DNA of 21,286 nt from the NCBI GenBank assembly GCA_013314865.1, contig JABUEV010000001.1, positions 1-21,286 of the forward strand. The letters run 5' to 3'. Of the stretch, positions 7,646 to 15,816 are shown piece after piece. How positions within the stretch are numbered: the first letter of the stretch is position 1; every line of letters starts with the position of its first letter. The position numbers and the translations under genes were made by a program. Source of the stretch: Bacteroidales bacterium. Lineage in GTDB: Bacteria > Bacteroidota > Bacteroidia > Bacteroidales > VadinHA17. The notes below the pieces were generated by a model. That model was not told the DNA's origin. It worked only from the letters and a program-made list of their open reading frames with translations, and made no database searches.

Positions 7646-10600
7646 TTATTTTCTTACCCTTACAGGATAAGGTGGTCTGACAGGTTCGCGTGGAGGATTT
7701 TTCTCAAGTTCCTTCATTATTACTTCAATAGCTTTTTCAAGCTGAGGATCTTTTCCACTAAGGATGTCGGCAGGCCATTGCTCGACTTCTATGTCAGGGT
7801 ACACCCCGACGTTTTCAACTACAAAACCATCTTCGGTCCATATGGCAAGATTGGGTGCCGTAACCATACCACCATCCATCAGCTCGGGAAATCCAAGAGT
7901 TCCAACCAGTCCTCCCCAGGTACGTTTGCCTATGAGGGTTCCCATCCTGAATTTTTTAAACATCCACGGGAGCATGTCACCGCCTGAACCTGCTGTTTCA
8001 TCAATCAGCATCACCTTCGGACCCTGGATTGATGCGCTTGGTGTCTTCAGGTCATTGGTATAACGCATAGTCCAGTATGACTGATGCTGTCGCTGAAGTA
8101 TGTCAATATAATAGTCAGCAATAGAACCTCCGCCGTTGAAGCGTTCATCCACAATAATGGCTTTTCTGTCCGCCTGAGGGAAGAAGTACCTCTTAAAATA
8201 TTCATGCCCCTGGGTTGAGGTGTTAGGCACATAGACATATGCCACCTGTCCGTTAGTAGCTTCTGTAACCTTTTTAAGGTTTCCTTCCACCCAGTCGCGG
8301 TTACGCAAGCCATATTCGCTTCCGACCGGCACCACTTTGACAACTCTTGAGCCTGCATAATCCGGCTTACTGTTGATGGTAAGCTCTACAATCCTGCCGT
8401 CAGTGTTTTCGAAATAGCTGTAAATGTTTTTGTCGGCTGTAACATCTTTTCCGTTGACAGCAAGGATATAGTCACCTTTATTAATGTTCAGCCCTGGTTC
8501 CGTGAGGGGTGATCTAAGGTCAGGATTCCAGTTAAGTCCGCTGTAGATTTTTTCAATTCTATATCTGTTCGAAGATATTACATAATCGGCTCCAAGCAAT
8601 CCTACTCCAACTGTACCGGGTGTATTAAGCCTGTCGCCTCCGCCCACCCTGTGGTGTCCAACGCTTAGCTCACTGCACATCCACTGAATTAAACGGTTCA
8701 GGTCGCTTCTGCATGTAAGATCAGTCAGGAATACAGAATATTTTTCTTTCATCGCCTTCCAGTCGGCTCCATGCATTCCGGGGTCATAAAAATAATCGCG
8801 ATTTATTCTCCAGGCTTCATCAAATATCTGTGCCCATTCTGCAGGAGGATCGATTTTCACCGATATTGCGCCGGTATTCAGGATTCCTTTTCCTGGTTCA
8901 GGCTTTTTGCCAGTGGCTGTAATGCCCATTGTTTGACCTTTCCGATAGAACATTTTTTTCCTGTCGGCACTCACAGTATAGCTGTCAAGTTCCATAACCT
9001 CGCTCTCCTTTTTCTCCTTCATGTCAAACCTGTAAAGCATCGAAGATCCTGTCCGGTCGGATGGTCTGACAATATAAAGGACTTCTCCCGGAGCACCCGT
9101 TCCAAGAGATGCATAATTTCCGGCCCTGAGTGGAAAAGCTATTATCCTGTCCTGAAGTCCTTCAGTGTCAATCTTTAGAAGTTTTGCTTTTTCAGGTTCA
9201 GCGGGAGGTGTCTTTGCATCCTTTTTGCTTTTGTCAGCAGTTTTTTCAGGTTCGGTTTTTTCAGTTTTAACAGCCTCCTCGTCACTTTCTTTGGCAAAAG
9301 GAGAGATGATGTCTTTCCTCAGTGTCACAAGGTAAATAAAGCTTGTCATTCTCATGTCCTGATTTGACAGGTCAAACCAGTTAACGACAGGACCTGCATC
9401 GGTTGAGGCCAGAAAGTAGATATAGTTTCCTTCAGGGTCAAACACTGGTTCAGATGCATCACTCAGACCATCTGTCACGGCAAATGACCTGTTCTGATCG
9501 ACTGAATACAGATATACTGCTCTGAAATTTGTTTTAAGGACTTTAGTGTAAACGATCCATTTTGAGTCTGAAGACCAGTCGCCGTATATCATTCTGAAAG
9601 CTCCCGGAAGGTAAAGCTCATCTGTATCAATTTTTCTTGTCATGCCTGATTCAACATCAAGTAAATAAAAGTTCCGGCCGTTGTCCACATAGCAGATCTT
9701 TTTGCTGTCGGGAGACCATTTCGGAAAGGCGTAAAAGCCTGTCCCTGAAAGCTTTACTACTTTGGGTTCACCTTTTCCATCCTGTGATTTTATGAAAAGA
9801 TTATACTCCCCTGAAGCATCAGAGAAATATGCAATAGATTTCCCGTCAGGAGACCAGAAAGGATATTTTTCATGGACTGATGTGGTTTGAGTAATATTTC
9901 TCGGATCTCCTTTTTCTGCAGGGATAGTGATAATATCACCACGAAAATCAAATACAACACGGGAGCCGGAAGGAGAGATGTCGGCGCTTCTGATGTAATT
10001 AATACCCTGTACATATCTCGGTCTTAATTCAAGAAGATCAGCGGCAATTCCTACAGTAAGTTTCCTGTCCGAACCGCTTGCTATATCAAATACATGCAGA
10101 TAGCCGCCCTTTTCAAAAATGATTTTCCCGTTACCGGCGGAGGCATTAAGAATCGGGAAGTCATTGAATTTAGTCAGCTGTTCGATTTCTTTTGAAGAGA
10201 CATCATACGAAAATAGGTTAAATTCCCCGTTCCTGTCGCTCAGAAAATATACTTTCCGGCCCGCCCACATTGGATGCGTATCGTTGCATCCTCCATCAGG
10301 CTGAGGAAGTTTAATCACTGAATGATCTCCAAAGGAATATATCCAGATATTTGATATCCTCCCGCCGCGGTAGTTTTTCCACTGGGCGTGAGCTGGCGCC
10401 AGGGGTGTGTATGCCATCGCACTGCCCTCAGGTGCAAAGGAGCCGTAGTATCCGTTTGGAATTTCAACCTTTACGGGAAACCCTCCGGTAACAGGTACCA
10501 GGAAAAACTGGGAATACCTGTTAGTAAACACTGACCTTTGCGATGCAAACAGTACATTTTTACCGTCAGGTGAAAATCCCCTTACAATATCTTCACCTGG

Positions 10601-10936
10601 GTGCCATGTCAGTCTGACCGGCACACCCCCTTCAACAGGGATAACAAAAACATCGGTGTTCCCGTCATACTGAGCACTGAAAGCAATTAGTTTTCCGTCA
10701 GGAGAAAAATAAGGGTCAGATTCAATACCCTCATCAACAGTCAGTCTTCTTGGCTGTGAGCCGTCAGAATTGGCTATCCAGAGATCTTCAGCGTAAATAA
10801 AAGCTAAATAGCTTTCACTTATTGCCGGCTGTGTCATCATCCGCGTATCATTAATATTGATACCCAGTGCATTTCCGGTACTAAATGATACAATAAAGAT
10901 TATGACCAGAAACATCAGTTCGGTTTTCCTTTTCAT
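7646..10936 (-). CDS. Exported tricorn-like S41 peptidase (beta-propeller, PDZ and protease domains)
   Basis: A 1096-residue protein with an N-terminal signal peptide (MKRKTELMFLVIIFIVSFS). Roughly residues 30-540 carry repeated WD40/PD40-like blades (YFSPDGKLIAFS, FWSPDGKSIAYFSD, KWSPDSKKICYV), which form the beta-propellers of tricorn proteases. A Lys/Glu/Pro-rich, probably disordered linker lies at about 549-585. After another propeller-like segment come the catalytic core and a PDZ domain (LNINKGDYILAVNGKDV). Compared with tricorn, the likely catalytic residues are His761 (SVGHHRVGG), Ser984 (TAGSGGDM) and Glu1041 (VVENVGVYPD). The residue before His761 is Gly where tricorn has Ser745. 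It probably degrades peptides in the periplasm or at the cell surface. It has no visible type IX C-terminal sorting domain, ending in PYPVRVRK. Confidence 0.92.
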   Translation of the reverse strand: MKRKTELMFLVIIFIVSFSTGNALGININDTRMMTQPAISESYLAFIYAEDLWIANSDGSQPRRLTVDEGIESDPYFSPDGKLIAFSAQYDGNTDVFVIPVEGGVPVRLTWHPGEDIVRGFSPDGKNVLFASQRSVFTNRYSQFFLVPVTGGFPVKVEIPNGYYGSFAPEGSAMAYTPLAPAHAQWKNYRGGRISNIWIYSFGDHSVIKLPQPDGGCNDTHPMWAGRKVYFLSDRNGEFNLFSYDVSSKEIEQLTKFNDFPILNASAGNGKIIFEKGGYLHVFDIASGSDRKLTVGIAADLLELRPRYVQGINYIRSADISPSGSRVVFDFRGDIITIPAEKGDPRNITQTTSVHEKYPFWSPDGKSIAYFSDASGEYNLFIKSQDGKGEPKVVKLSGTGFYAFPKWSPDSKKICYVDNGRNFYLLDVESGMTRKIDTDELYLPGAFRMIYGDWSSDSKWIVYTKVLKTNFRAVYLYSVDQNRSFAVTDGLSDASEPVFDPEGNYIYFLASTDAGPVVNWFDLSNQDMRMTSFIYLVTLRKDIISPFAKESDEEAVKTEKTEPEKTADKSKKDAKTPPAEPEKAKLLKIDTEGLQDRIIAFPLRAGNYASLGTGAPGEVLYIVRPSDRTGSSMLYRFDMKEKKESEVMELDSYTVSADRKKMFYRKGQTMGITATGKKPEPGKGILNTGAISVKIDPPAEWAQIFDEAWRINRDYFYDPGMHGADWKAMKEKYSVFLTDLTCRSDLNRLIQWMCSELSVGHHRVGGGDRLNTPGTVGVGLLGADYVISSNRYRIEKIYSGLNWNPDLRSPLTEPGLNINKGDYILAVNGKDVTADKNIYSYFENTDGRIVELTINSKPDYAGSRVVKVVPVGSEYGLRNRDWVEGNLKKVTEATNGQVAYVYVPNTSTQGHEYFKRYFFPQADRKAIIVDERFNGGGSIADYYIDILQRQHQSYWTMRYTNDLKTPSASIQGPKVMLIDETAGSGGDMLPWMFKKFRMGTLIGKRTWGGLVGTLGFPELMDGGMVTAPNLAIWTEDGFVVENVGVYPDIEVEQWPADILSGKDPQLEKAIEVIMKELEKNPPREPVRPPYPVRVRK

Positions 10937-11020
10937 GAATGGAGTTTTAAATCGATTACAGGAAGCTTTTAATAGTAACTACTGTTAAAATATTATTTTC
11001 ATCATATTACGATCCCAAAT

Positions 11021-11116
11021 CCTCTATTCCTCTAATCCTCTAATCTTCTAATCTTCTAATCCCACAACCCTTCAACCCTTCAACCCTTCAACCTTTCAAC
11101 CTTTCAACCCTTCAAC
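11021..11116. repeat. Octanucleotide tandem array, 12 units, two unit types
   Basis: Twelve consecutive 8-base units stay in perfect register. The plus-strand order is CCTCTATT, CCTCTAAT twice, CTTCTAAT twice, CCCACAAC, CCTTCAAC three times, CTTTCAAC twice, CCTTCAAC. So a CYTCTAAT block joins a CYTTCAAC block through one hybrid-like unit. CCC tracts at 11061-11063, 11068-11070, 11076-11078 and 11084-11086 with 4-5 base spacers give a canonical G3+N1-7 quadruplex pattern on the minus strand. The array fills most of the gap between the SDR stop and the tricorn-like gene start and supplies the SDR stop codon. There are no unique spacers, so it is not CRISPR. Confidence 0.95.
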
Positions 11117-11865
11117 CTCACATTATAATACACATTTGCCTGTGCAGCAGGAGTAATTGTAAGGTCATTGATACAGACATGAGGGGGAAGTGTTGCACAA
11201 TAATATACAACATCTGCTATATCCTCTGCTCTCAAAGCTTCTATGCCCCTGTAAACATCGCGTGCTTTTTCCTTGTCACCCTTGAAGCGAACCAGCGAGA
11301 ATTCAGTTTCAGCCATCCCGGGGGCAATATTGGTCACTTTAATATTATGTTTAAGGAGGTCAATCCTCATGGCTTTTGAGAGGGCTTCAACAGCATGTTT
11401 GGAAGCGCAATAGACATTGCCGTTTTCATATACCTCCTTGCCTGCAATTGAAGAGATATTAAAAATGTGCCCTGAATTTCTTGCAACCATCAGCGGTACA
11501 ACAGCCCTTGTGACGTAAAGCAGACCTTTGACATTTGTATCAATCATTCTGTCCCAGTCATCAATGTTGCCGGTGTCAATATGATCAAGCCCGACAGCCA
11601 GTCCGGCATTATTGACAAGAATGTCAATATTCTTCCATTCTTCAGGCATATCATTAATAATGTCCTGGACCTCGTACCTTTTCCTGACATCGAAGTTTAA
11701 TGAGAGCACTTTTGCCCCGATTGCATGGAGTTCTTTTTCCAGTTCCTGCAGTCTCTCCAGCCTGCGACCGGTGATAATGACGTCATATCCTTCCTTTGCA
11801 AACTTTTCTGCTATTGCTTTGCCAAACCCTGATGTAGCCCCGGTTATCAAAATAATTCTGCTCAT
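11104..11865 (-). CDS. Short-chain dehydrogenase/reductase, YdfG-like
   Basis: A 253-residue classical SDR. The cofactor motif TGATSGFG is at residues 8-15; the ITGRR after the second strand, with its basic residues, suggests NADP preference. NNAG occurs near residue 87, the catalytic Ser in NISSIAG near 140, and the Tyr/Lys in YCASK near 155. IAPGMAETEF matches the PG motif after the sixth strand. The length and the C-terminal HVCINDLTITPAAQ closely resemble E. coli YdfG, an NADP-dependent 3-hydroxy acid dehydrogenase acting on serine-like substrates; the match is by memory of the family. The last codons (RLKG and stop) lie inside the octamer array, so the C-terminal tail may vary between strains. 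It is read divergently from ubiE. Confidence 0.88.
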   Translation of the reverse strand: MSRIILITGATSGFGKAIAEKFAKEGYDVIITGRRLERLQELEKELHAIGAKVLSLNFDVRKRYEVQDIINDMPEEWKNIDILVNNAGLAVGLDHIDTGNIDDWDRMIDTNVKGLLYVTRAVVPLMVARNSGHIFNISSIAGKEVYENGNVYCASKHAVEALSKAMRIDLLKHNIKVTNIAPGMAETEFSLVRFKGDKEKARDVYRGIEALRAEDIADVVYYCATLPPHVCINDLTITPAAQANVYYNVRLKG

Positions 11866-11890
11866 TTTATGATTTTGTTTCGTCTAAAAG

Positions 11891-11923
11891 TAAAGATATG
11901 AATTATTTCTCCCTGCTAACAAA
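11891..11923 (-). promoter_or_regulatory. Probable Bacteroidetes-type promoter for the SDR gene
   Basis: Read on the minus strand, TTTG (11923-11920) is followed after 21 bases by TATCTTTA (11898-11891). This matches the Bacteroidetes -33 TTTG / -7 TAnnTTTG pattern with one mismatch in the last base. Transcription would begin around 11885-11889, about 20 bases before the ATG at 11865. Confidence 0.42.
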
Positions 11924-11968
11924 TCAGGTGTCATACTTTTTGAAGTATTTTATATCCATTGAAAATCA

Positions 11969-11976
11969 TATATTTG
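11969..11976 (+). promoter_or_regulatory. Probable -7 box (TATATTTG) for the ubiE-porT operon
   Basis: TATATTTG is a perfect TAnnTTTG box and would place transcription start near 11982-11985, about 33 bases before the ubiE ATG at 12016. The nearest upstream TTTG (11939-11942) is 26 bases away, longer than ideal for a -33 element, so the upstream half is uncertain. Confidence 0.42.
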
Positions 11977-12015
11977 GGATTTGTTTGGAGACATAACCGG
12001 CGGTGAAATATAAGA

Positions 12016-12726
12016 ATGTTGGAAAAGCATAAAAACGAGAATACGGTTGAATTGATGTTTGATTCAATTGCACACAGATATGATTTCCTGAATCATCTTC
12101 TTTCTTTCGGAATTGATAAATCCTGGCGCAAAAGGGCAGTCAGGATTATTGGAAGCTCATACAAGAATCCCAGGATTATTGATGTGGCAACTGGTACAGC
12201 TGACCTTGCCATAATGGCAATGCGCATAAATCCTTCATTAATTTACGGAATTGATATATCTGAAAGGATGCTGGCCAAAGGAAGGGAAAAAATAAAAAAG
12301 CAGGAGCTTGAGGACAAAATCTTTCTCCTTAAGGCTGAGTCTGAACATATACCTTTCGATGACGATACCTTTGATGTTGCCATGTCAGCATTTGGTGTCA
12401 GAAATTTTAATGACCCGCTTAAAGGATTGACAGAGATGACCAGGGTCATCCGCAGAAATGGACTTGTTCTTATCCTTGAATTCTCAAAACCGCAGAAAGT
12501 TCCTTTTAAACAGATTTATAATTTTTACTTCTTCAATATACTTCCATTTGCAGGAAGAGTTTTTTCGGGAAACAGGAATGCTTACAGGTATCTTCCTGAG
12601 TCGGTTGAAGCCTTTCCGGATAATGAATTGTTCATAAATCTTATGCAAAAAGCAGGCTTAAAAAATACTGAACAGCAAAGACTTACCGGAGGCATTGCAA
12701 GTATTTACAAAGGAATAAAACCCTGA
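12016..12726 (+). CDS. ubiE: Demethylmenaquinone methyltransferase UbiE/MenG
   Basis: A 236-residue class I SAM-dependent methyltransferase. The N-terminal segment MFDSIAHRYDFLNHLLSFG is the well-known UbiE signature (MFxxIAxxYDxxNxxLS). SAM-binding motif I is IIDVATGTADLAI (about residues 53-65), motif II is YGIDISERMLAKGREK, and AFGVRNFNDPLKGLTEM with LILEFSKP matches the later UbiE signature. The C-terminal GNRNAYRYLPESVEAFP is also typical. It catalyses C-methylation of demethylmenaquinone to menaquinone, the last step of the pathway; Bacteroidetes use menaquinone, so that role is more likely than ubiquinone synthesis. It is followed on the same strand by porT after 58 bases; I recall this pairing from other Bacteroidetes. 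Confidence 0.95.
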   Translation: MLEKHKNENTVELMFDSIAHRYDFLNHLLSFGIDKSWRKRAVRIIGSSYKNPRIIDVATGTADLAIMAMRINPSLIYGIDISERMLAKGREKIKKQELEDKIFLLKAESEHIPFDDDTFDVAMSAFGVRNFNDPLKGLTEMTRVIRRNGLVLILEFSKPQKVPFKQIYNFYFFNILPFAGRVFSGNRNAYRYLPESVEAFPDNELFINLMQKAGLKNTEQQRLTGGIASIYKGIKP

Positions 12727-12784
12727 ATGCAATATTCATCAATTAAAACAGTTTAATAGTACGAGGATCCTAAATAAAAAATAT

Positions 12785-13522
12785 TTGCTTCTTAAGGCCA
12801 GGCATATCGCTTCCGTCCTGATATTAACTCTGATAACATGCAGTCTGTCAGGGCAAAGACAGAAACCTAAAAACGAATCGTGGTATGACGACAAACCACT
12901 GCATTTTGGGTTCAGTATCGGCACTAATCTGATGGATTTCAATATAACCCCAAATGTAAGCGGAAATTCGTCAGCCGATTCCCTTTATCCAGAGGTGACA
13001 ATACTTAATCCCGGTATTAATATACAAATAGTTACAGACTTTAAGCCGGGCAAATATTTTGACATCAGATTCCTTCCGGGTGTTTCATTCGGCCAGAGGA
13101 ATATCAGATATTACAGGATTATAAGTTTTCCGGGTGAGGCTGTGACATACAATGAACGTCAGCGTCTTGAGTCCTCATTTCTTGAATTCCCGCTTCTTTT
13201 AAAATACAAAGGAGACAGGCTCAATAATGTCAGGCCTTATGTAATAGGCGGTATCAATTACAGATATGACCTTGCAGGGAAGAAGGAATATGACGATGAA
13301 AAGCCTGTTTACCTGAGGCTTAAGCGTTCCGACCTTTATTACGAGGCAGGTGCCGGACTGGACTTTTATCTGCCGTATTTCAAGCTTTCTGTGGAGATAA
13401 AGATGTCAACGGGCCTGCGCGATATAATTGTCAAGGATCCTCCTCCGACACATCCTGAATATCTGAATGCCATCGAAAAGATGCGTTCTCAGATATGGGT
13501 TATTGCTTTTCATTTTGAATAA
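12785..13522 (+). CDS. porT: PorT/SprT family outer-membrane protein of type IX secretion
   Basis: A 245-residue outer-membrane beta-barrel of the PorT family, the length expected for PorT of Porphyromonas or SprT of Flavobacterium. The start is the TTG at 12785: no ATG lies upstream in frame and the first internal Met (about residue 50) would remove the signal peptide. The TTG start gives a proper export signal (KARHIASVLILTLITCSLSGQ). Alternating amphipathic strands follow, including LHFGFSIGTNLMDFN, FDIRFLPGVSFGQRN, FLEFPLLLKYKGDRLNNV and RPYVIGGINYRYD, which match PorT as I remember it. PorT is needed for type IX secretion of proteins with C-terminal sorting domains. Its last strand ends QIWVIAFHFE. 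It lies between ubiE and a COG2509 FAD protein and is probably co-transcribed with both. Confidence 0.85.
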   Translation: MLLKARHIASVLILTLITCSLSGQRQKPKNESWYDDKPLHFGFSIGTNLMDFNITPNVSGNSSADSLYPEVTILNPGINIQIVTDFKPGKYFDIRFLPGVSFGQRNIRYYRIISFPGEAVTYNERQRLESSFLEFPLLLKYKGDRLNNVRPYVIGGINYRYDLAGKKEYDDEKPVYLRLKRSDLYYEAGAGLDFYLPYFKLSVEIKMSTGLRDIIVKDPPPTHPEYLNAIEKMRSQIWVIAFHFE

Positions 13523-13530
13523 CACATACC

Positions 13531-15090
13531 ATGCCTTTCCGGGTAACTCTGAGTCTTAGACCTGAAGTATCAGCAGATGAATCAGTTATCAAAGCCGCTT
13601 CCTGCCGGGAAGCTGGAATTAATACCTCTGACCTGAGAGGGCTAAGGATACTCAGAAAATCTGTTGACGCGAGGGGCAAAAAGATAATGATAAACCTGTC
13701 AGTGGAGTTACTTACCAAAGACGATCCGGAAGAACCGCTCATTAAACCATTTGTTCCTCAAAATGTAGTGAACAGTCAGGAAGTTATCATCGTTGGAGCA
13801 GGCCCGGCAGGTCTTTTTGCTGCATCGCGCCTCATTGAGCTTGGGTTAAGACCTGTGATAATTGAGAGGGGAAAGGATATTTCAGAGAGAAAACGGGATC
13901 TGGCAAAAATCAGCAGGGAGCAGAAGATTGATCCCGACAGCAATTATTGTTTCGGTTTGGGTGGAGCAGGTACCTTTTCTGACGGGAAACTATATACAAG
14001 ATCAAGGAAAAGAGGCGACAACATGAGGGTTCTGGAGCTTCTCTGCCTTCACGGAGCGGAACATAATATCCTGTATGAAGCTCATCCGCATATCGGGTCT
14101 GACAACCTCCCTTCAATAATCAGAAACATAAAAAACTCTATTCTCGACGCTGGCGGTGTTCTGATGCTCGGGAAGAAGGTAACGGATTTTATTATCGAAT
14201 CAGATACAATTAAAGGTATTTTGACAGCGGATAATGAGAAAATTTATTCTCCTTATGTAATTCTTGCCACAGGGCATTCTGCCCGGGATATTTACAATAT
14301 ATGTGCCAGGAGGAGGATCGGGCTTGAATTCAAGCCTTTTGCGATGGGTGTAAGAGTTGAGCATCCGCAGGAATTGATTGACAGGATTCAGTACCATGGA
14401 TATTCAAGAGGCAAATATCTTCCTTCAGCGTCATACAGTCTTGTTGCACAGGCCGGCGGCAGAGGGGTCTATTCTTTCTGTATGTGTCCGGGTGGCTTTA
14501 TTGTACCTGCTGCCACAGACCAGGAGGAGATAGTTGTAAATGGAATGTCCCCGTCGCAAAGGAACTCAAAGTGGGCAAACTCAGGAATAGTTGTCGAAGT
14601 CAGACATGATGATGTTGCAAGGTTTAGCAGATTTGGGGAAATGGCAGGTCTGGAATACCAGAAATATATTGAAAGGCTTGCATGGGTAAACGGAGGCTGT
14701 ACACAGAAGGCACCCGCACAGCGCCTCGCCGACTTTGTGGCCGGTGTCAGTTCTGATTCATTGCCGGAAGTTTCATATATGCCTGGCGTGACACTCTCAC
14801 CTCTCCACGAATGGCTGCCTGAATCCATTGCGACCAGACTAAGGGAGGGGTTCAGGTATTTCGGATCGGTTATGAAAGGATTCCTGACGAACAACGCAGT
14901 TATCACCGGAGTTGAATCACGAACTTCATCTCCTGTCAGAATTCCGAGAGATCCGGAAACGCTCTCACACCCCGGAATCACAGGCCTCTATCCCTGCGGT
15001 GAAGGATCAGGCTATGCAGGCGGGATTGTCTCTTCAGCCATAGACGGCATCAATGCTGCCGAAGCAATAAGCCGAAAGGTCAATTCCTGA
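13531..15090 (+). CDS. FAD-dependent dehydrogenase, COG2509 type
   Basis: A 519-residue flavoprotein. The first 85 or so residues form a separate domain (MPFRVTLSLRPEVSADES), as in the uncharacterised COG2509 family. The dinucleotide-binding motif VIIVGAGPAGLFAASRLIE follows near residues 86-104, with the ribose-binding Glu in VIIERG. CFGLGGAGTFSDGKL and YTRSRKRGD are typical of this family, as is VILATGHSARDIY. The FAD-binding C-terminal motif is GLYPCGEGSGYAGGIVSSA, followed by DGI. No membrane helices or signal peptide are seen, so it should be cytoplasmic. The substrate is unknown. It starts 8 bases after porT and is likely in the ubiE-porT operon. Several Cys residues (CMCPGG, NGGCTQKAP) are present. 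Confidence 0.88.
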   Translation: MPFRVTLSLRPEVSADESVIKAASCREAGINTSDLRGLRILRKSVDARGKKIMINLSVELLTKDDPEEPLIKPFVPQNVVNSQEVIIVGAGPAGLFAASRLIELGLRPVIIERGKDISERKRDLAKISREQKIDPDSNYCFGLGGAGTFSDGKLYTRSRKRGDNMRVLELLCLHGAEHNILYEAHPHIGSDNLPSIIRNIKNSILDAGGVLMLGKKVTDFIIESDTIKGILTADNEKIYSPYVILATGHSARDIYNICARRRIGLEFKPFAMGVRVEHPQELIDRIQYHGYSRGKYLPSASYSLVAQAGGRGVYSFCMCPGGFIVPAATDQEEIVVNGMSPSQRNSKWANSGIVVEVRHDDVARFSRFGEMAGLEYQKYIERLAWVNGGCTQKAPAQRLADFVAGVSSDSLPEVSYMPGVTLSPLHEWLPESIATRLREGFRYFGSVMKGFLTNNAVITGVESRTSSPVRIPRDPETLSHPGITGLYPCGEGSGYAGGIVSSAIDGINAAEAISRKVNS

Positions 15091-15139
15091 AAATTCTTTT
15101 TTTACCGGTAATTTTATGCAGTTAACCCTGCTTTAGCTG

Positions 15140-15163
15140 TTGCCAGGCTATCTTTTCTGGCAA
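15140..15163. promoter_or_regulatory. 7-bp dyad upstream of the redox operon
   Basis: TTGCCAG (15140-15146) and CTGGCAA (15157-15163) form a perfect inverted repeat around a 10-base loop. The loop contains TATCTTTT (15149-15156), a one-mismatch -7 box, so the dyad would overlap a possible promoter for the gene starting at 15202. No T run follows on either strand, so a terminator is less likely than an operator. Evidence is weak. Confidence 0.3.
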
Positions 15164-15201
15164 AAATTGAATTTCCTAATTAATTTTATTGAAAAAACTT
15201 A

Positions 15202-15810
15202 ATGGCAGAGTCGTTTATTCTTGGATTGAGCAGTGGTTCGGTATGCCTTGTTACATGCGGTATGGTTATGTTTCCTTACATGATGGCACGGACAGCAGGT
15301 GCAAAGGCTATTACAGCAGACCTGGCCGTCTTTCTGGCAACAAGATTCCTTGTTTATGCTTTGCTTGCTACAATTGTCTGGTTTGCAGGGCAATCACTTT
15401 TAAGATCCCCGGTTTTCACAAATTATACCTCAGGTTTTCTCTATATCGTTTTTTCAATTATGCTAATCTGGTATGCAATTGAAAAGAGGCCTTCAAAGAC
15501 CTGCCCCGCAGCTGTCGTTGCAAAGATCGAAAAAAGAAAATTAGTGCCGGTATTCCTGGGTGTGGTAAATAGCCTGGCTCTTTGCCCTTCATTATTGCTG
15601 ATTCTGACAAAAGGCGCAACACAGGCTACCCTTGGAAAGAGCTACCTCTCATTTTTAGGCTTTTTTGCAGGCTCATCGCTCTGGTTTTTACCGGTACCGG
15701 CAATCGGACTTGTAAAAAAGAAGAATGTAATCGAAACAGTTGGGATATTTGCTACCGGACTTGCAGGAACTATTTTCATTATTAAAGGAATATTAATGTT
15801 AATAAGATAA
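15202..15810 (+). CDS. DsbD/CcdA/SafE-like membrane protein with TM cysteine pair
   Basis: A 202-residue membrane protein with about six helices and no cleaved signal. It resembles the sulfite exporter TauE/SafE (UreH-like) and DsbD/CcdA transmembrane families. The first helix carries SVCLVTCGMVMFPYM (C15, C19) and the fourth carries NSLALCPSLLL (C128, P129). The positions of C19 and C128, each next to Pro or Gly turns, fit the redox-active Cys pair of CcdA/DsbD. Another Cys-Pro (C101) lies in the cytoplasmic-type loop between the halves. It may move electrons or a metal across the membrane. It is the first gene of a tight operon: the polyferredoxin gene begins 6 bases after its stop. A similar SafE-like gene is often found with CcoG and FixH in Bacteroidetes oxidase clusters, which is an alternative context. 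Confidence 0.75.
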   Translation: MAESFILGLSSGSVCLVTCGMVMFPYMMARTAGAKAITADLAVFLATRFLVYALLATIVWFAGQSLLRSPVFTNYTSGFLYIVFSIMLIWYAIEKRPSKTCPAAVVAKIEKRKLVPVFLGVVNSLALCPSLLLILTKGATQATLGKSYLSFLGFFAGSSLWFLPVPAIGLVKKKNVIETVGIFATGLAGTIFIIKGILMLIR

Positions 15811-15816
15811 AAGTTT

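Noticed and set aside
8771..9178. A 135-codon open frame antisense to the tricorn-like gene
   Set aside because: No family motifs, odd composition, and it lies fully inside a well-supported gene.
11021..11116. CRISPR array
   Set aside because: The 8-base units are contiguous, with no unique spacers and no cas genes in the window.
14469..14981. A 170-codon open frame antisense to the FAD dehydrogenase
   Set aside because: The translation shows no recognisable motif, and the sense strand encodes conserved family motifs across the whole span.
15140..15163. Rho-independent terminator after the FAD dehydrogenase
   Set aside because: The stem is perfect but no T run follows on either strand, and the loop contains a promoter-like box. 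An operator is the better guess.
15189..15482. A 97-codon frame overlapping the start of the SafE-like gene
   Set aside because: It overlaps the membrane protein in another frame, and its product does not look like a folded or membrane domain.
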